Positions 1-10,982 of a stretch of 64,000 nucleotides of DNA are shown piece after piece (the stretch's first letter is position 1; each line of letters begins with the position of its first letter). The DNA is from Paratinospora sagittata. Taxonomy: Eukaryota; Streptophyta; Magnoliopsida; Ranunculales; Menispermaceae. The notes beneath the pieces are model-generated. The model was not told where the DNA came from, searched no databases, and saw only the letters and a program-made list of their open reading frames with translations. The DNA lies in NCBI GenBank assembly GCA_035771175.1, contig CM069599.1, positions 35,931,562 through 35,995,561 of the forward strand, written 5' to 3'. The position numbers and the translations under genes were made by a program.

Positions 1-610
1 AAGGAACAAGTAATATTTTTTTGTACGTTCGGCGTCAACCTCATTTTTTGACACTATTAGCACTCAACCTCTTTTGAATATTTTAGAAATGTGTATGTCA
101 CACCTCAGTACACAGCACACCACAGTGTCTAGTACCCCGGGATGTGATGGGTACTGGAGTGTTACAAAAAGGCCTTATGTGTACATAATGTCTTTTTGTC
201 ACATCCCAGTATACAGCACACCGCAGTATCTAGTATCCCCGGGATGTGATGGGTACGCATACCCCAGCCATTACGATCCATAATATTGTTATACCTCAAT
301 ACATAGCCCGCACATAGCGTCTAGTATCCCCGAGGTTTTTTGTCCCCAAAGAGGGCCTCCCCCAAGATCGAACCCATGACCTTATATTCATAAGGTTTAA
401 ATTCGGATATTAAGTAACCACTGAGCCAATAGTTCAGTGGCTACTCAAACCTTATGAATATAAGGTCATGAGTTCGATCTTGGGGGAGGGGCCCTCTTTG
501 GGACAAAAAATTTCGGGGATACTAGACGCTGTGTGCGGGCTACACATTATACGTACATTCTTAAACTATCTAAGAGATAAACATTGACACCTAACGTACA
601 TAAAATATTT
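1..610. mobile_element. Foldback (inverted-repeat) element with tRNA-like arms, probably cut by the window start
   Basis: The ends are inverted: 22-38 and the reverse complement of 584-600 share 15 of 17 bases (core TGTACGTT.GG.GTCAA). The centre is a large hairpin in which about 300-425 pairs with about 426-545. Each arm, read outward from the centre, carries a tRNA-like A box (TGGCTCAGTGG or TAGTTCAGTGG) and a B box (GTTCGATCTTGG). On the left a ~58-bp motif is present as three direct copies (97-154, 198-256, 288 to about 340), and an inverted copy lies near 505-545. There is no coding capacity. The inverted repeats and repeat copies are seen directly; origin from two head-to-head SINE-like units is inference. 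The true left edge may lie outside the window. Confidence 0.6.
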
Positions 611-1500
611 TTCTTTTAATGAAAAAATGATAATGCCTTGTCAAATTCTATTTAGTGGTCCTAAGATTATCATCTGTTGAGCCAATGAGTTTGACCCAAC
701 AAACACATCCCTTTGAAATGGGTTCTAATGAAATTCTTTAGATATATCCGCAGCAGTTAGCAGTCAATAGCCATGTTTATGCCATCCAAGCGCGAACAAC
801 TCTCGTACATGCTTGAGTATAAATGGCAAAATATTAAAAGCCCAACTCATTTGTATCTAAATTTTTAGAGAACTAATTAAAAATTTTAAACATTCAATAC
901 TTTAATAACATTTGGGAATCTTCACAACATACATATGTACACAATAGATTATCAGATTTCTGCCAAAAATTTCAAATTAAAAAAAGGAAATCCAGAAACT
1001 ATCCTTTTCAAAACACTAATTAATTATATGGCTTGGTAGCTTTTCAAGTACTACTTAAAAACTATACTTTATTTTATTATAATTTTCAATCCCATATTAT
1101 TAACATTAGTGTGGATTCTAGAAATATATATGTATGCCATCTACATTAATCAACTCTACTTGGTGAATAAATATATACTAATAAATTTTATAGGGCATGA
1201 ATCTAGCCATCTAAATGAAGAGTCTGGCTTCTTTAAATGCAGAAAGGTTGTTTTTCATTGTTTTGATTTAGTACTCAAAAATATTTTTGGTTCAAAAGCA
1301 ATTTGCAAACGTTTAACCAAACAGAGTCATTCTCTAAGATCTCGGGAGCCTCGTGCACTCAATATCTTTCTTCTTTTTTTTTTTTTTTTTTTCGTTTAGC
1401 AATGTGAATCCCACTTCCGATGTCTTTCTTTTGTGATGCAATATTTCAAGTTAACCAACATGATTAAAATTCTATAAATATGTTGGTGAAAACGTATATA
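611..1500. other. Intergenic, no feature recognised
   Basis: AT-rich sequence with a poly-T tract near 1375-1392. No coding pattern, RNA gene or clear repeat was seen. Confidence 0.6.
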
Positions 1501-1507
1501 TAAAAAA

Positions 1508-1661
1508 ATGTTAATCTAATTACAAAAATTATAACTCCAAGTGTAACTATACATGTATATTCATTAGATATGTTTATGTTACACATCTTAAAGTATATAA
1601 TAAATGATATAATGGATGTGCACGTGTAGTTATACTTAAAATTATATTTTTCGTAGTTAGA

Positions 1662-1671
<10 letters not shown>
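1508..1671. mobile_element. Small palindromic MITE-like element
   Basis: The left arm (about 1508-1566) and the reverse complement of the right arm (about 1610-1671) can be aligned over roughly 60 bases. Shared stretches are TTAATCTAA.TAC.AAAA and GT.TAACTA.AC.TG. The loop is about 45 bp. The right arm runs directly into a TA microsatellite. It is a non-coding, hairpin-forming, MITE-like sequence; superfamily not assigned because no clear target duplication was found. Confidence 0.5.

Positions 1672-1727
<56 letters not shown>
1671..1727. repeat. (TA)n microsatellite
   Basis: An uninterrupted run of about 28 TA dinucleotides next to the MITE-like palindrome. Shorter TA runs occur at 9398-9412, 10949-10975, 16742-16762 and 41500-41522. 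Confidence 0.95.
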
Positions 1728-1728
<1 letters not shown>

Positions 1729-1731
<3 letters not shown>

Positions 1732-2293
1732 CAATTAATGAAATGTCAATAATATTGTTCATCCGAATCAGGTAGGATTTTCTGGTGGGATAGAAGTCTA
1801 GTTGATCTACTAATGGGAGGAAATTCGTTTTTGGAAGCTTCAAGCATTAATAGTTTTCAAGGTGTGTGGGCGTTAGAACATTTTTTCCCAATGCCCTAGA
1901 AATAATTTTCTTTCAACCACTTCTAAGACTATAAGGAGTTTCCTTCTTTATTGCCTTTCAAGTTACTTGGACGACTTAATTGGCTTGTAGCCGAACAGAA
2001 CAGTTGACAAATTCCAACGTCACCATGAGAAGATATGAGGCATTGTTACATTAAGATCATTGTCACATAAATAAATAAATTAATAAATAAATGATCATCA
2101 ACTACTACTACTCTATCAGCATCTTATAATTAAAAGCTTTTAATTTCCTGAGATGCCAGCTAGATTGATTTATTTATTGGTGAAAAGATATTTTGGATGT
2201 AAATTATTTACAAGAGGTAAATGAAGAAAAAAAGAAAAGAAAAAGCCATATATATAGATTGGATAATTAAGATAGATATACGATTACTTATAA
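1729..2293. other. Intergenic, no feature recognised
   Basis: AT-rich sequence between the TA repeat and the 5' truncation point of the LINE. The last 11 bases (2283-2293, ATTACTTATAA) are the left target-site duplication of that LINE. Confidence 0.55.
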
Positions 2294-2370
2294 GCGATAT
2301 ATTTGATGAGCTTGTCGCAGATTTAGAGCTGCAGGACCCGCTTCTCTTGAATGCAAAATACACGTGGTCT

Positions 2371-2380
2371 AACTTCAGAA
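2371..2380. repeat. Left 10-bp target-site duplication of the MULE-like element
   Basis: AACTTCAGAA, identical to 6168-6177. It is part of the LINE endonuclease frame (codons for N-F-R). Confidence 0.9.
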
Positions 2381-2600
2381 GAGTTTTTACATGATTATCC
2401 TTCAAAAAAATAATAATTTCACAAATGCCATTCCCTCACAAATAATATCACATTTGCCACATTTTACTGTTCACTGTACAGCTATCGCACAGTCAGCACG
2501 TTGGTGCGGAGGTAGAATTTTTCTAAGTGGAAGAGAATGCGTCTTTTCAAAAGACACATTCTCTTCAACGCTATTTTTTTCAACTGAAGGGAAGACGTCT
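2381..2600 (+). repeat. Left terminal inverted repeat of the MULE-like element
   Basis: Matches the reverse complement of 5975-6167. Both arms carry the blocks AATAATTTCACAAATGCCAT (allowing one change) and a self-complementary GTCTTTTCAAAAGAC motif. A second such motif follows at about 2590-2615 (GTCTTTTGAAAAGAC). Confidence 0.85.
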
Positions 2601-2674
2601 TTTGAAAAGACGCATTCCCTTCATAATTTTTTTTTAAAATGAATGAAAAATCAAAGTTTTATTCAAAGTTATTA

Positions 2675-4100
2675 CTAAACTGTTCGACCTCACCGAATCC
2701 AAACCACTTGGTTTTTTTTTAACCAGACCACTTTCAGCACGTCCCACTATCCTCCCCCGATCCCCCGGAGTCGACGGAATCCCATTCCCATGTCCGGTTG
2801 AATTTTTGGACCCCCATCCCGAATTCAAGTTTAAATAAAAAACATAAGCTTTTTCTAAACTGTTCATCCTCACCGAAGCCAAACCACGTGGTTTTTTTAA
2901 GCCGACCACTTTCAGCACGTCCCACTATCCTCCCCCGATCCCCCGGAGTCGACGGAATCCCATTTCCATGTCCGGTTGAATTTTTGGACCCCCATCCCGA
3001 ATTCAAGTTTAAATAAAAAACATAAGCTTTTTCTAAACTTTTCATCCTCACCGAAGCCAAACCACGTGGTTTTTTTTAAGCCGACCACTTTCAGCACGTC
3101 CCACTATCCTCCCCCGATCCCCCGGAGTCGACGGAATCCCATTCCCATGTCCGGTTGAATTTTTGGACCCCCATCCCGAATTCAAGTTTAAATCAAAAAC
3201 ATAAGCTTTTTCTAAACTGTTCATCCTCACCGAAGCCAAACCACGTGGTTTTTTTAAGCCGACCACTTTCAGCACGTCCCACTATCCTCCCCCGATCCCC
3301 CGGAGTCGACGGAATCCCATTCCCATGTCCGGTTGAATTTTTGGACCCCCATCCCGAATTCAAGTTTAAATAAAAAACATAAGCTTTTTCTAAACTGTTC
3401 ATCCTCACCGAAGCCAAACCACGTGGTTTTTTTTAAGCCGACCTCTTTCAGCACGTCCCACTATCCTCCCCCGATCCCCCGGAGTCGACGGAATCCCATT
3501 CCCATGTCCGGTTGAATTTTTGGACCCTCATCCCAAATTCAAGTTTAAATCAAAAACATAAGCTTTTTCTAAACTGTTCATCCTCACCGAAGCCAAACCA
3601 CGTGGTTTTTTTAAGCCGACCACTTTCAGCACGTCCCACTATCCTCCCCCGATCCCCCGGAGTCGACGGAATCCCATTCCCATGTCCGGTTGAATTTTTG
3701 GACCCCCATCCCGAATTCAAGTTTAAATAAAAAACATAAGCTTTTTCTAAACTGTTCATCCTCACCGAAGCCAAACCACGTGGTTTTTTTAAGCCGACCT
3801 CTTTCAGCACGTCCCACTATCCTCCCCCGATCCCCCGGAGTCGACGGAATCCCATTCCCATGTCCGGTTGAATTTTTGGACCCTCATCCCAAATTCAAGT
3901 TTAAATCAAAAACATAAGCTTTTTCTAAACTGTTCATCCTCACCGAAGCCAAACCACGTGGTTTTTTTTTAAGCCGACCTCTTTCAGCACGTCCCACTAT
4001 CCTCCCTCGATCCCCCGGAGTCGACGAAATCTCATTCTCATGTCCGGTTGAATTTTTGGACCCCCATCCCAAATTCAAGTTTAAATCAAAATTCAAAGCA
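2675..4100. repeat. Tandem array, eight copies of a ~178-bp unit
   Basis: Copies, taken from the motif CTAAACT, begin at 2675, 2855, 3033, 3212, 3390, 3569, 3747 and 3925, a period of 178-180 bp. Every unit contains CCGGAGTCGACG and CATGTCCGGTTG, and all but the first a CCACGTGG palindrome with a G-box core. Copies 5 and 7 share ACCTCTTTC, CCCTCATCCC and a unit end of AAATCAAAAAC, while copies 4 and 6 share ACCACTTTC, CCCCCATCCC and AAATAAAAAAC. The last expansion was therefore in 357-bp dimers. Open frames across the units on both strands are by-products of the repeat and not genes. Confidence 0.95.
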
Positions 4101-5964
4101 TACATGTTGAGTACAAGGTAATTTTGTTAAAAAAAATTTATTGAATTGAAGGGGCAAGTTTACATACATGTTGAGTACAACATTATCAAAACATATACAA
4201 GTTTAAATGAGAAACAAGTTGTCAATCTGTGCCACATATTGGCCATTTGCGTCGTTTATTGCGTCGTAAGTGATCTCTTCTATACTGCTGCAAAGGCACC
4301 TGAACAACTTGCTTGACAGGTGGTGCTGGATCATTGTCAACGGGCATAGCTGATATATGGTCATCCTCACGATCATCATGCACCTCAATAGCCATATCTG
4401 CTATAAATGCACGTCCTCGCCTTGGCATTCTTTGTCGTCTACCTATCCAATGTGGCAAGTGCCACATTGACCTCCTTGAATTTGTTTTTCAACTCTTTGA
4501 AATTAGCTCCTATTGTATATTGACATGTGGTGTTGGAGTATGAAAAAGTGTTGAGAAATGAGTACCTCTAGCACTGCTCTTATAACTAACCAGTTGAAAG
4601 GAGTTGGATAGATAAAAGGCTCCTTACTATATCAAGTAAAACACTTCAGAGATAAGGAGTAAATGAGAACTAAAGGAAAAAAAATCAAAAAGTGAAAAAA
4701 TATAAATAAAAATTGCACCTTAGGCTGAATTATTTCCTTATATGTAGCACAGGCATATAACTAGAGAAAGAGGGAAAAAAAAGGGGTCCACCATGTGTCA
4801 TAATGTAATATCACTATCAAAACATACTTGGATCTTTATTCCTTTGTGCTCATAACAGTTGTGTAATCGTCCTCATTTAGAAAGCTAAATATAGTTAACC
4901 ATTAGGAATATCCATAAGACCGTTGTAAAAGGGGAAGGGCTAAGACCAAATTATGAGTGAGAATAATGTCATATTTATACTCCTAACATCAAAATATATA
5001 GAGCAAACAACATCAAGACAATAATTGAGAAGAAGGGCCTGTAGCTAATAATGAAAACTTATTTTCGAAGTCTTCCAGTTTTTATTTATTTTTAAACAAT
5101 AAGAAGTTTTGTAGAATAATGTATCACTAGTCTTTTTCCATTTTAGAAGTTACAGAACCACAACAGCGATTGAGAAATGCCACAACCACCTAAGTTGATC
5201 ATAGCAACATGTCACATGCATTTGGGTAAGAATACTTCTCAATGTCATTTGAAAAAATTTAATACTCCTAGAAAATTAAAAGACATATATGGAAGAAAAT
5301 CCGAAAAACCCTTCCCAAAGACATGCCAAAAATTTCACAAGAATACAGATGGTAATTCAATAGCTTTTGATGTGGTTAAAACAAATTGCAATTTCAATCA
5401 GAAAAACAACCATTTCTTCAACATAAAATCCAGGCCAGCTTTCTTCACATATTCATATTAAAGCTTTTTTTGATGCAAAGCCAAACAATCTTATCCAAAG
5501 AGACCCTCTACCCAAATCACCAATATTCTCCAATCTGAAGTTTTTGTTGGCAAAAATGAAGTCACCAGCAATACAAAACCAAAAAACAAAACAAACCCAA
5601 GATTTGATCTTCATTCTCATACCAAAAACAATTTCTTAAAAGCCATAAAGATCCACTTCAAATTATAAAAAAAAAAAAAAAAAACAGATATTTAGATCTA
5701 CAGACCACTAAAGACCCATTAGCACATTCAGATCATCCAGATTTCAGCATTCAAAAACCCAAAATTCATCATTTCCAAAACCAAAAAAACCACAAATTCA
5801 CAACTGGGGAACTAAACTACTATCACTACTACTGATATCACTTACTACTATCACGGCGACGGCACGGAGCGAAGCGAGAGGACAACGACGGATGGTCCGA
5901 AGAGTTTCAGACAAAGGAGGGGGCGAGGGACGAGTGTGGGAGTGTTTGCTCGCGGGTGGGGTAT
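4101..5964. other. Interior of the MULE-like element, unassigned
   Basis: About 1.9 kb without an intact gene. A short motif, CATACATGTTGAGTACAA, occurs twice (about 4099 and 4163). On the minus strand near 4222-4467 an 81-codon open stretch reads basic then acidic then proline-containing (RRQRMPRRGRA, DDREDDH). It could be a fragment of a captured host gene, but I do not recognise it. Poly-A tracts occur at 5668-5684. The stretch 5800-5960 is richer in GC than its surroundings and reads like a former promoter or 5' leader. Confidence 0.4.
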
Positions 5965-5974
5965 TTGTAGGGTT

Positions 5975-6167
5975 TAAGGGAAGGCATCTTTTGAAAAGAC
6001 GCCTTCCCTTCCACTTAAAAAAACTGCCACCTCCGCGCCGACGTAGCGCTTGTTTGGCACGCTGACTGTGCAATAAACAGTAAACTGTGGCAAATATGAC
6101 ATTATTTTTGAAGGGATGGCATTTGTGAAATTATTGTTTTTTTGAAGGGTAATCATGTAAAAAATCC
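5975..6167 (-). repeat. Right terminal inverted repeat of the MULE-like element
   Basis: Inverted partner of 2381 to about 2600; see the element entry for the matching terminal bases. Confidence 0.85.
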
Positions 6168-6177
6168 AACTTCAGAA
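6168..6177. repeat. Right 10-bp target-site duplication of the MULE-like element
   Basis: AACTTCAGAA, identical to 2371-2380. Confidence 0.9.
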
Positions 6178-9170
6178 ACCCTCCAATATGTTGCCATCTT
6201 GATAGGTTTTTGTTTTCGACGGCCTGGTAGTCGAAGTTCCCTTCTTCTTGATAGGAAGGTCTTATCTGTATTACCTCGGATCATTGTCCCATTTTGCCAG
6301 TGACAGAAAGCACCTGTTGGAGACCATCCCCTTTTAGAGTCAAGAATTCATGGCTTTCACACAAAGACATTGGAAGACAAATGGAAATGTGGTAGAGAGA
6401 GGTTGACGCATATGGACGGGAGGGCCACAAATTCCTTCTCCGGTTGCAAAAGATCAAAGCCCAATTAAAATTATGGGATAAGGCTACCTATGGGGTGGAT
6501 CAAATTAAGAATAAAGCCTGGGAAGATCTAATTAAACATTTAGATGTCTGTGAGGGTCATAGCAGTCGGTCTTCAGAGATGATCGGGCTTCGAATTAAAG
6601 CTAAAGCTGAGTTGGCTGAAATCCTTATCAGGGAAGAACGAATGGTTGCACAACAATATTCCAAATTAAAATGAATAAAGGAGGGGATGCAAATTTTAGG
6701 TTCTTTCACAGTATTTTGAATGCAAGGAAAGCTAAGAACGTGATTTCCAAGATTGAGTCTGAAAACGGGTGCCTAGTCTCCTCAGAGATTTAGATTGTTG
6801 ATACCATCACAAACATCTTTGAGAAACTATACAAAAATTTTCAGCCCTCATCATGGGGGGTTGAGGGTTTAGACTGGCCCCTTTACCACCTGAGGACAGA
6901 GATGCACTTGAAAGACCTTTTGTGGAAGATGAAGTTAGAAAAGCAGTTTTTGGTAGTGAAGGTGATAAGACTCCAAGCCTAGATGGTTTTACGTTGGCAT
7001 TTTTTCAAAAATTCAGGTATATGATGAAGCACGATATCATGAAGATTATGGAAGAATGGGGTGGCAAATGCTAGATTTAATGAGACATTTATTTGTTTGA
7101 TCCCCAAGAAAATAAACTCTTAAAAAGTCTCAGATTATCGACCAATCAGTTTGGTGACGAGTATTTATAAGATCATATCAAAGGTGTTGGCAAACAGATT
7201 GAGAACAATCCTTCATCACACAATTTCCCCTATCCAGTTCACTTTTGTACATGGGCGCCAAATTTTACATGAAGCATATGACTCAGTGGATTGGGATTTT
7301 CTAGATTTGTGATGCAGCAAAAAGGTTTGGTCCCTAAATGGAGAATGTGGAGGTTGCCTGTGATCTGCAAACTTTTCTGTAATGGTCAATGGTAGAACAA
7401 AGCGTAAATTCTCAGCACAACGAGGGCTGAGACAAGGTGATCCACTTTCACCATTCTTTTTCACATTAATGGTTGATGTTTTGAGCAGGCTGATGAGTAA
7501 GGCTGAGGAGCAATCGGTGGTTAAGGGCTTCTCGATTGGCAAGGATAAAGTCCAAATCTCTCATTCGCAATATGCAGATGACACACTTTTCTTATTTCAT
7601 GGCGAGGAAAACAACGTGTTAGCCGGGGTGGAGATTCTTCAACTTTTTTTGTGCAATGTCAGGGCTTAAAATAAATATGTCTAAATGTCAAGTAACAGGC
7701 ATAAATGTGGGTGAAGCTATTATCTCATCACTGACAAACAAGATTGGATGTTCATTTAGGCAATGACCAATGTCCTATCTAGACCTTTACCTAGGTGGAA
7801 ATCCTATCTCAAGTGGTTTTTGGCAACCGAAGCTCGAAAAGATCTCTAAAAGATTAGAAAGTTGGAAAAGGAACTTTCTATCTAAGGGGGGGAGATTGAC
7901 GTTAATTCGGTCGGTGATCTTCGCTTTTCCAACATATTATCTATCACTGTTCAAAATCCCTTCAGGTGTGACTAAAGCGATTGAGAAAAAATTCAGATCT
8001 TTTCTTTGGAAAGGTGTGGACAAGAAGAATAACTGTCATTTAGTGAATTGGAAGGTAGTCGAGATGCCAGTGGACAAAGGTGGGCTTGCGATTGGGAAGA
8101 TAGTAAAAGGAAATGAAGCTCTTGTAGCAAAATTGGTTATGGTGATTGTCTCAAGACGTAATTCTCTATGGGCTAAGGTGATTAAAAGCATTCATGGAAG
8201 ACCATGTGTTGGGTGGGACATTGGTACCTATCCACAAACCACATTCAAAAGTCCTTGAAAATTTATCTCGTCCCTCCTGCCTAGTATCACACCCTATATT
8301 GGACCTTCTCTAGGAAATGACTTTACCTTTCAATTTTGGGAAGATAAGTGGATTGGGGATGCCTCGCTTGCTTCAAGATTTCCTCGCCTTTATCAGTTAT
8401 CCTCTTCCCGCAATCAACCTGTGGCCCATTTTGTATCTATTAACGCCAACGTGGATTACTCCCTGAATTCATATTGGAACCTTCATTTTTCTCGGCCTGT
8501 CCCGCCTAAAGCCTATGCCCTATTGGATAGCCTGCTTACTATTTTATCTAATGTTAGCTTATCCCAAAGGAATGATTGTTATAGGTGGTTACCCCTTCCT
8601 TCTGGCAAATTCTCAAGGAAATCCTTCTTTGAAATCCTTTCAGATTGCCCCCCATCTTTAGCTTTTCCCTTTGCAAACTCTCTTTGGATTGCACATGTTC
8701 CATCTAAAGTTAAATTCTTTGGGTGGACCCTATTCAATCGGAAGCTAAACAGCGGAGGTTATGCAAAGACGGTTCTCATATAGAGCTATATCTCCACGCT
8801 GCTGTATTTTTTGCATGAACGAAGAGGAATCCGCTCAACATCTCTTCGGGCGTTGCAATTGGATTACATACATTTGCGAGAAGTGAGTGGTTGCTTGTAA
8901 TAGTCTTTTCCAACAACCCTCCTCCTTCGAGAATGGTTTATGTTCTCCTCAGTTTTTCATGCAATCCTCAAAGATTACTGCAGTGGGTAGGATTATGGTA
9001 CTAGCATCTTCCTGGGCTATTTGGTTAGAAAGAAATAGACGGATTTTGAAAATGTAGCCAAGGATAAAGGGAAATTATGGGATGAGATTTTAATGCTTGC
9101 AGCATGTTGGATAGCTTCATCCAAACATGCAAGTGGTTATTCCATTATGGAGTGGTATCGTAACTAGGGC
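6178..9170 (+). pseudogene. Decayed LINE ORF2: endonuclease end, reverse transcriptase, zf-RVT
   Basis: Frames in order are: the end of the endonuclease domain (6178 to about 6330, LDRFLFS then SDHCPI); a linker (6444-6674, KAQLKLWDKATYG); the RT fingers and palm in pieces (about 6880-7340); a palm segment at 7382-7669 with RQGDPLSPFF and the catalytic QYADDTLF; the thumb and connection region at 7770-8258 (SRRLESWKR-like KRLESWKRN, LSLFKIP); and a zinc-binding RT region at 8421-8783 with the W-x-H-VPSKVKFFGW signature. At least four frame breaks and several stops separate them. It cannot make a functional product. Confidence 0.88.
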
Positions 9171-9557
9171 TCTTGTAATTGGTCTTTTGGATCGAATTGC
9201 TCCAAATTTTTGTAATTCTCTTATACGGTCAATACATATACAATTTTGTTTCTGTTTCAGAAAACAAAACAAAAAAAAATTACTTGTAATTTATATATTG
9301 ACTTAGCCTTTGATATAGCAAAAAGAAGAAATGTATTCCTGTCGCAGTTTTGTATAGTTTGAAGAAGGCTTAGTTAAATTGAGTTAAAAATATACACTAT
9401 ATATATATATATAGATATGTGGATCATCAAGGTTTATTAATTCATGGAGAACAAGAAAAATACTTTGATATGTAAACTATGTTAATTAAAATATATATCA
9501 CTTATGCAAACACGGAGCAGTGCAGTTGTTAAAAAGGTAGCTTTGAAACCCTAAGGT

Positions 9558-9781
9558 AGTGATTGGTTTGGGACTCAAAAACAATTTTTTTGTTTTCTTA
9601 GTATCCAAAAAAGTACAATTTGAAAACTTGAAAAATGATAAAATGTCATTTTCTTTTTTGTGAGAGAATATTAGAAAAGTAGTTTTCAAAAACTACTCTA
9701 CCAAACAAGTTTTCTATTGTTTTCTTTTTATTTTTCTATATGAAAATTGAAAATAGTTTTTGGACCGTAAATCAAACATAA
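9558..9781. mobile_element. hAT-type MITE with perfect 8-bp target duplication
   Basis: CCTAAGGT is present at 9550-9557 and 9782-9789, an 8-bp duplication typical of hAT elements. The ends are inverted: AGTGATTGGTTTGGGACTC against TTATGTTTGATTTACGGTCC, with CAAAAAC.ATTTT continuing. It is 224 bp long, non-coding and AT-rich. Confidence 0.78.
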
Positions 9782-9789
9782 CCTAAGGT

Positions 9790-10503
9790 TTTTTATTCAA
9801 TTATTGTCATTGTCTCACTTTAGGGGGTGAAGATGATTAATGAGTCATAGAAACATGCCTAATACCTTCTTGAGATTGGGGTTTGATGATATAGCTAGTT
9901 ATATAACTAAATTCTAATATTGTATCTTATCAAAGCACTTATTAACTATTATGTTAATACTAATAAATTAAATTACATTGTTTATTATATTTTTATGATA
10001 CTAATAGCCAATTACAATCAGCCTTGCCTTTTTTGTTGATTTCAATGATAGAATGGACATCATTACGAACTACCCCAATAAATATACATATAACTGGGCA
10101 GGTTTATGCCATTGAAGACAACAGTTCTACATGCGTGAATACGATTGATCCAAATCATACTTAAAAAAGGAATTAATTAATATTGCCTGGTGAGTAACAA
10201 GAGGATTTATTAATTAATGGAAGATTTGAAGAAGAAGAAGAGAAATTGGTTGTGAAGTAAACAATATAATTGATGATGCCAAAGCAACACAGACGACAGC
10301 TGTTTCTCTATGGACTAAGAAGCACCTACCCCTTCATCTCTTCTCTTACTTCACAACCGCGTGAGAAATTAATTATAGCTGAAAATGACTTCCATAAAAA
10401 CCCAGTCAACTCAGCAACTTCTAATTCCCACCCATTTTAATTTCATCTCCACTTGGCTCTTCTAGATCACACCACAAACAAGAACCCCTCGTTCTCCCTT
10501 CAC
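9790..10503. other. Upstream region of the XTH gene
   Basis: No gene seen. It contains AT-rich sequence and no recognised transposon, and probably holds the XTH promoter. Confidence 0.5.
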
Positions 10504-10516
10504 CTATATATATAAA
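10504..10516 (+). promoter_or_regulatory. Candidate TATA box for the XTH gene
   Basis: CTATATATATAAA lies about 140 bp upstream of the XTH start codon. A CA microsatellite (about 10551-10571) and a TA run follow and would fall in the 5' leader. Position and composition fit a TATA element; transcription start is not known. Confidence 0.4.
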
Positions 10517-10548
10517 TCCAAAGACACCCTTTAATTTGTACCTTAGAC

Positions 10549-10584
<36 letters not shown>

Positions 10585-10652
10585 CACACATACTTCTCTA
10601 TATATAGTCCTTCTTCATCTTCTTTCTTTATAAAACTTCTTGAACGTGAACC

Positions 10653-10941
10653 ATGAGTTGCAGAATTGTGTTTTTATTGGGTTTTTTATGGGCAGCTGGT
10701 TCTCTAATGGCTGCTTCTGCAGGGAATTTCTACCAAGATTTTGAGATCACTTGGGGCGATGGCCGAGCTAAGATTCTCGATAACGGGAACCTTCTAACAC
10801 TGTCCCTCGACAAGTCTTCTGGTTCTGGATTTAGATCCAAGAATGAGTATCTATTTGGTAAGATTGATATGCAGATAAAGCTTGTTCCTGGCAACTCAGC
10901 CGGCACTGTCACTGCATACTATGTAGGTTCATATATGAATA

Positions 10942-10982
<41 letters not shown>

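Larger units (their letters stand above)
2381..6167. mobile_element. MULE-like long-TIR element carrying a tandem-repeat array
   Basis: Termini are inverted (GAGTTTTTACATGATTA and, reversed, GGATTTTTTACATGATTA). The inverted similarity extends inward about 200 bp (2381 to about 2600 against about 5975 to 6167). Perfect 10-bp duplications flank it, which fits Mutator-like elements (9-11 bp is known for that superfamily). No transposase frame is visible, so it appears non-autonomous. The interior holds the ~178-bp tandem array (2675 to about 4100) and about 1.9 kb of largely unassigned sequence. It interrupts the LINE endonuclease domain, so it is younger than that LINE. Long terminal inverted repeats plus an internal satellite-like array also resemble foldback elements. 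Confidence 0.85.
2294..9278 (+). mobile_element. 5'-truncated LINE (non-LTR retrotransposon), split by a MULE insertion
   Basis: Flanks are near-identical 11-mers, ATTACTTATAA (2283-2293) and ATTACTTGTAA (9279-9289), as expected for a LINE target duplication, and a short A-rich tail (9260-9279) precedes the right copy. The element begins inside the endonuclease domain: a frame from about 2294 reads ...LELQDP...YTWSNFR, then resumes after the MULE at 6178 as NPPICCHLDRFLFSTAW. It continues through reverse transcriptase (QGDPLSPF; YADD at 7571-7582) to a zinc-binding RT region (8421-8783). Many stops and frameshifts show it is dead. Without the inserted MULE and one copy of its duplication the LINE is about 3.19 kb. 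Confidence 0.88.

Noticed and set aside
360..490. Genuine tRNA genes in the foldback element
   Set aside because: A and B boxes are present, but the sequence between and around them does not allow a cloverleaf with an acceptor stem that I could see.
2675..4100. CRISPR-like regular repeat
   Set aside because: Units are contiguous ~178-bp tandem copies without spacers, in a plant genome.
2634..4105. Series of overlapping 60-108 aa open frames on both strands across the tandem array
   Set aside because: They repeat with the 178-bp period and have no family resemblance; they are by-products of the repeat.
5798..6073. 91-aa basic/proline-rich open frame on the minus strand
   Set aside because: It spans the MULE terminal repeat and has no recognisable domain; better explained as GC-richer element sequence.
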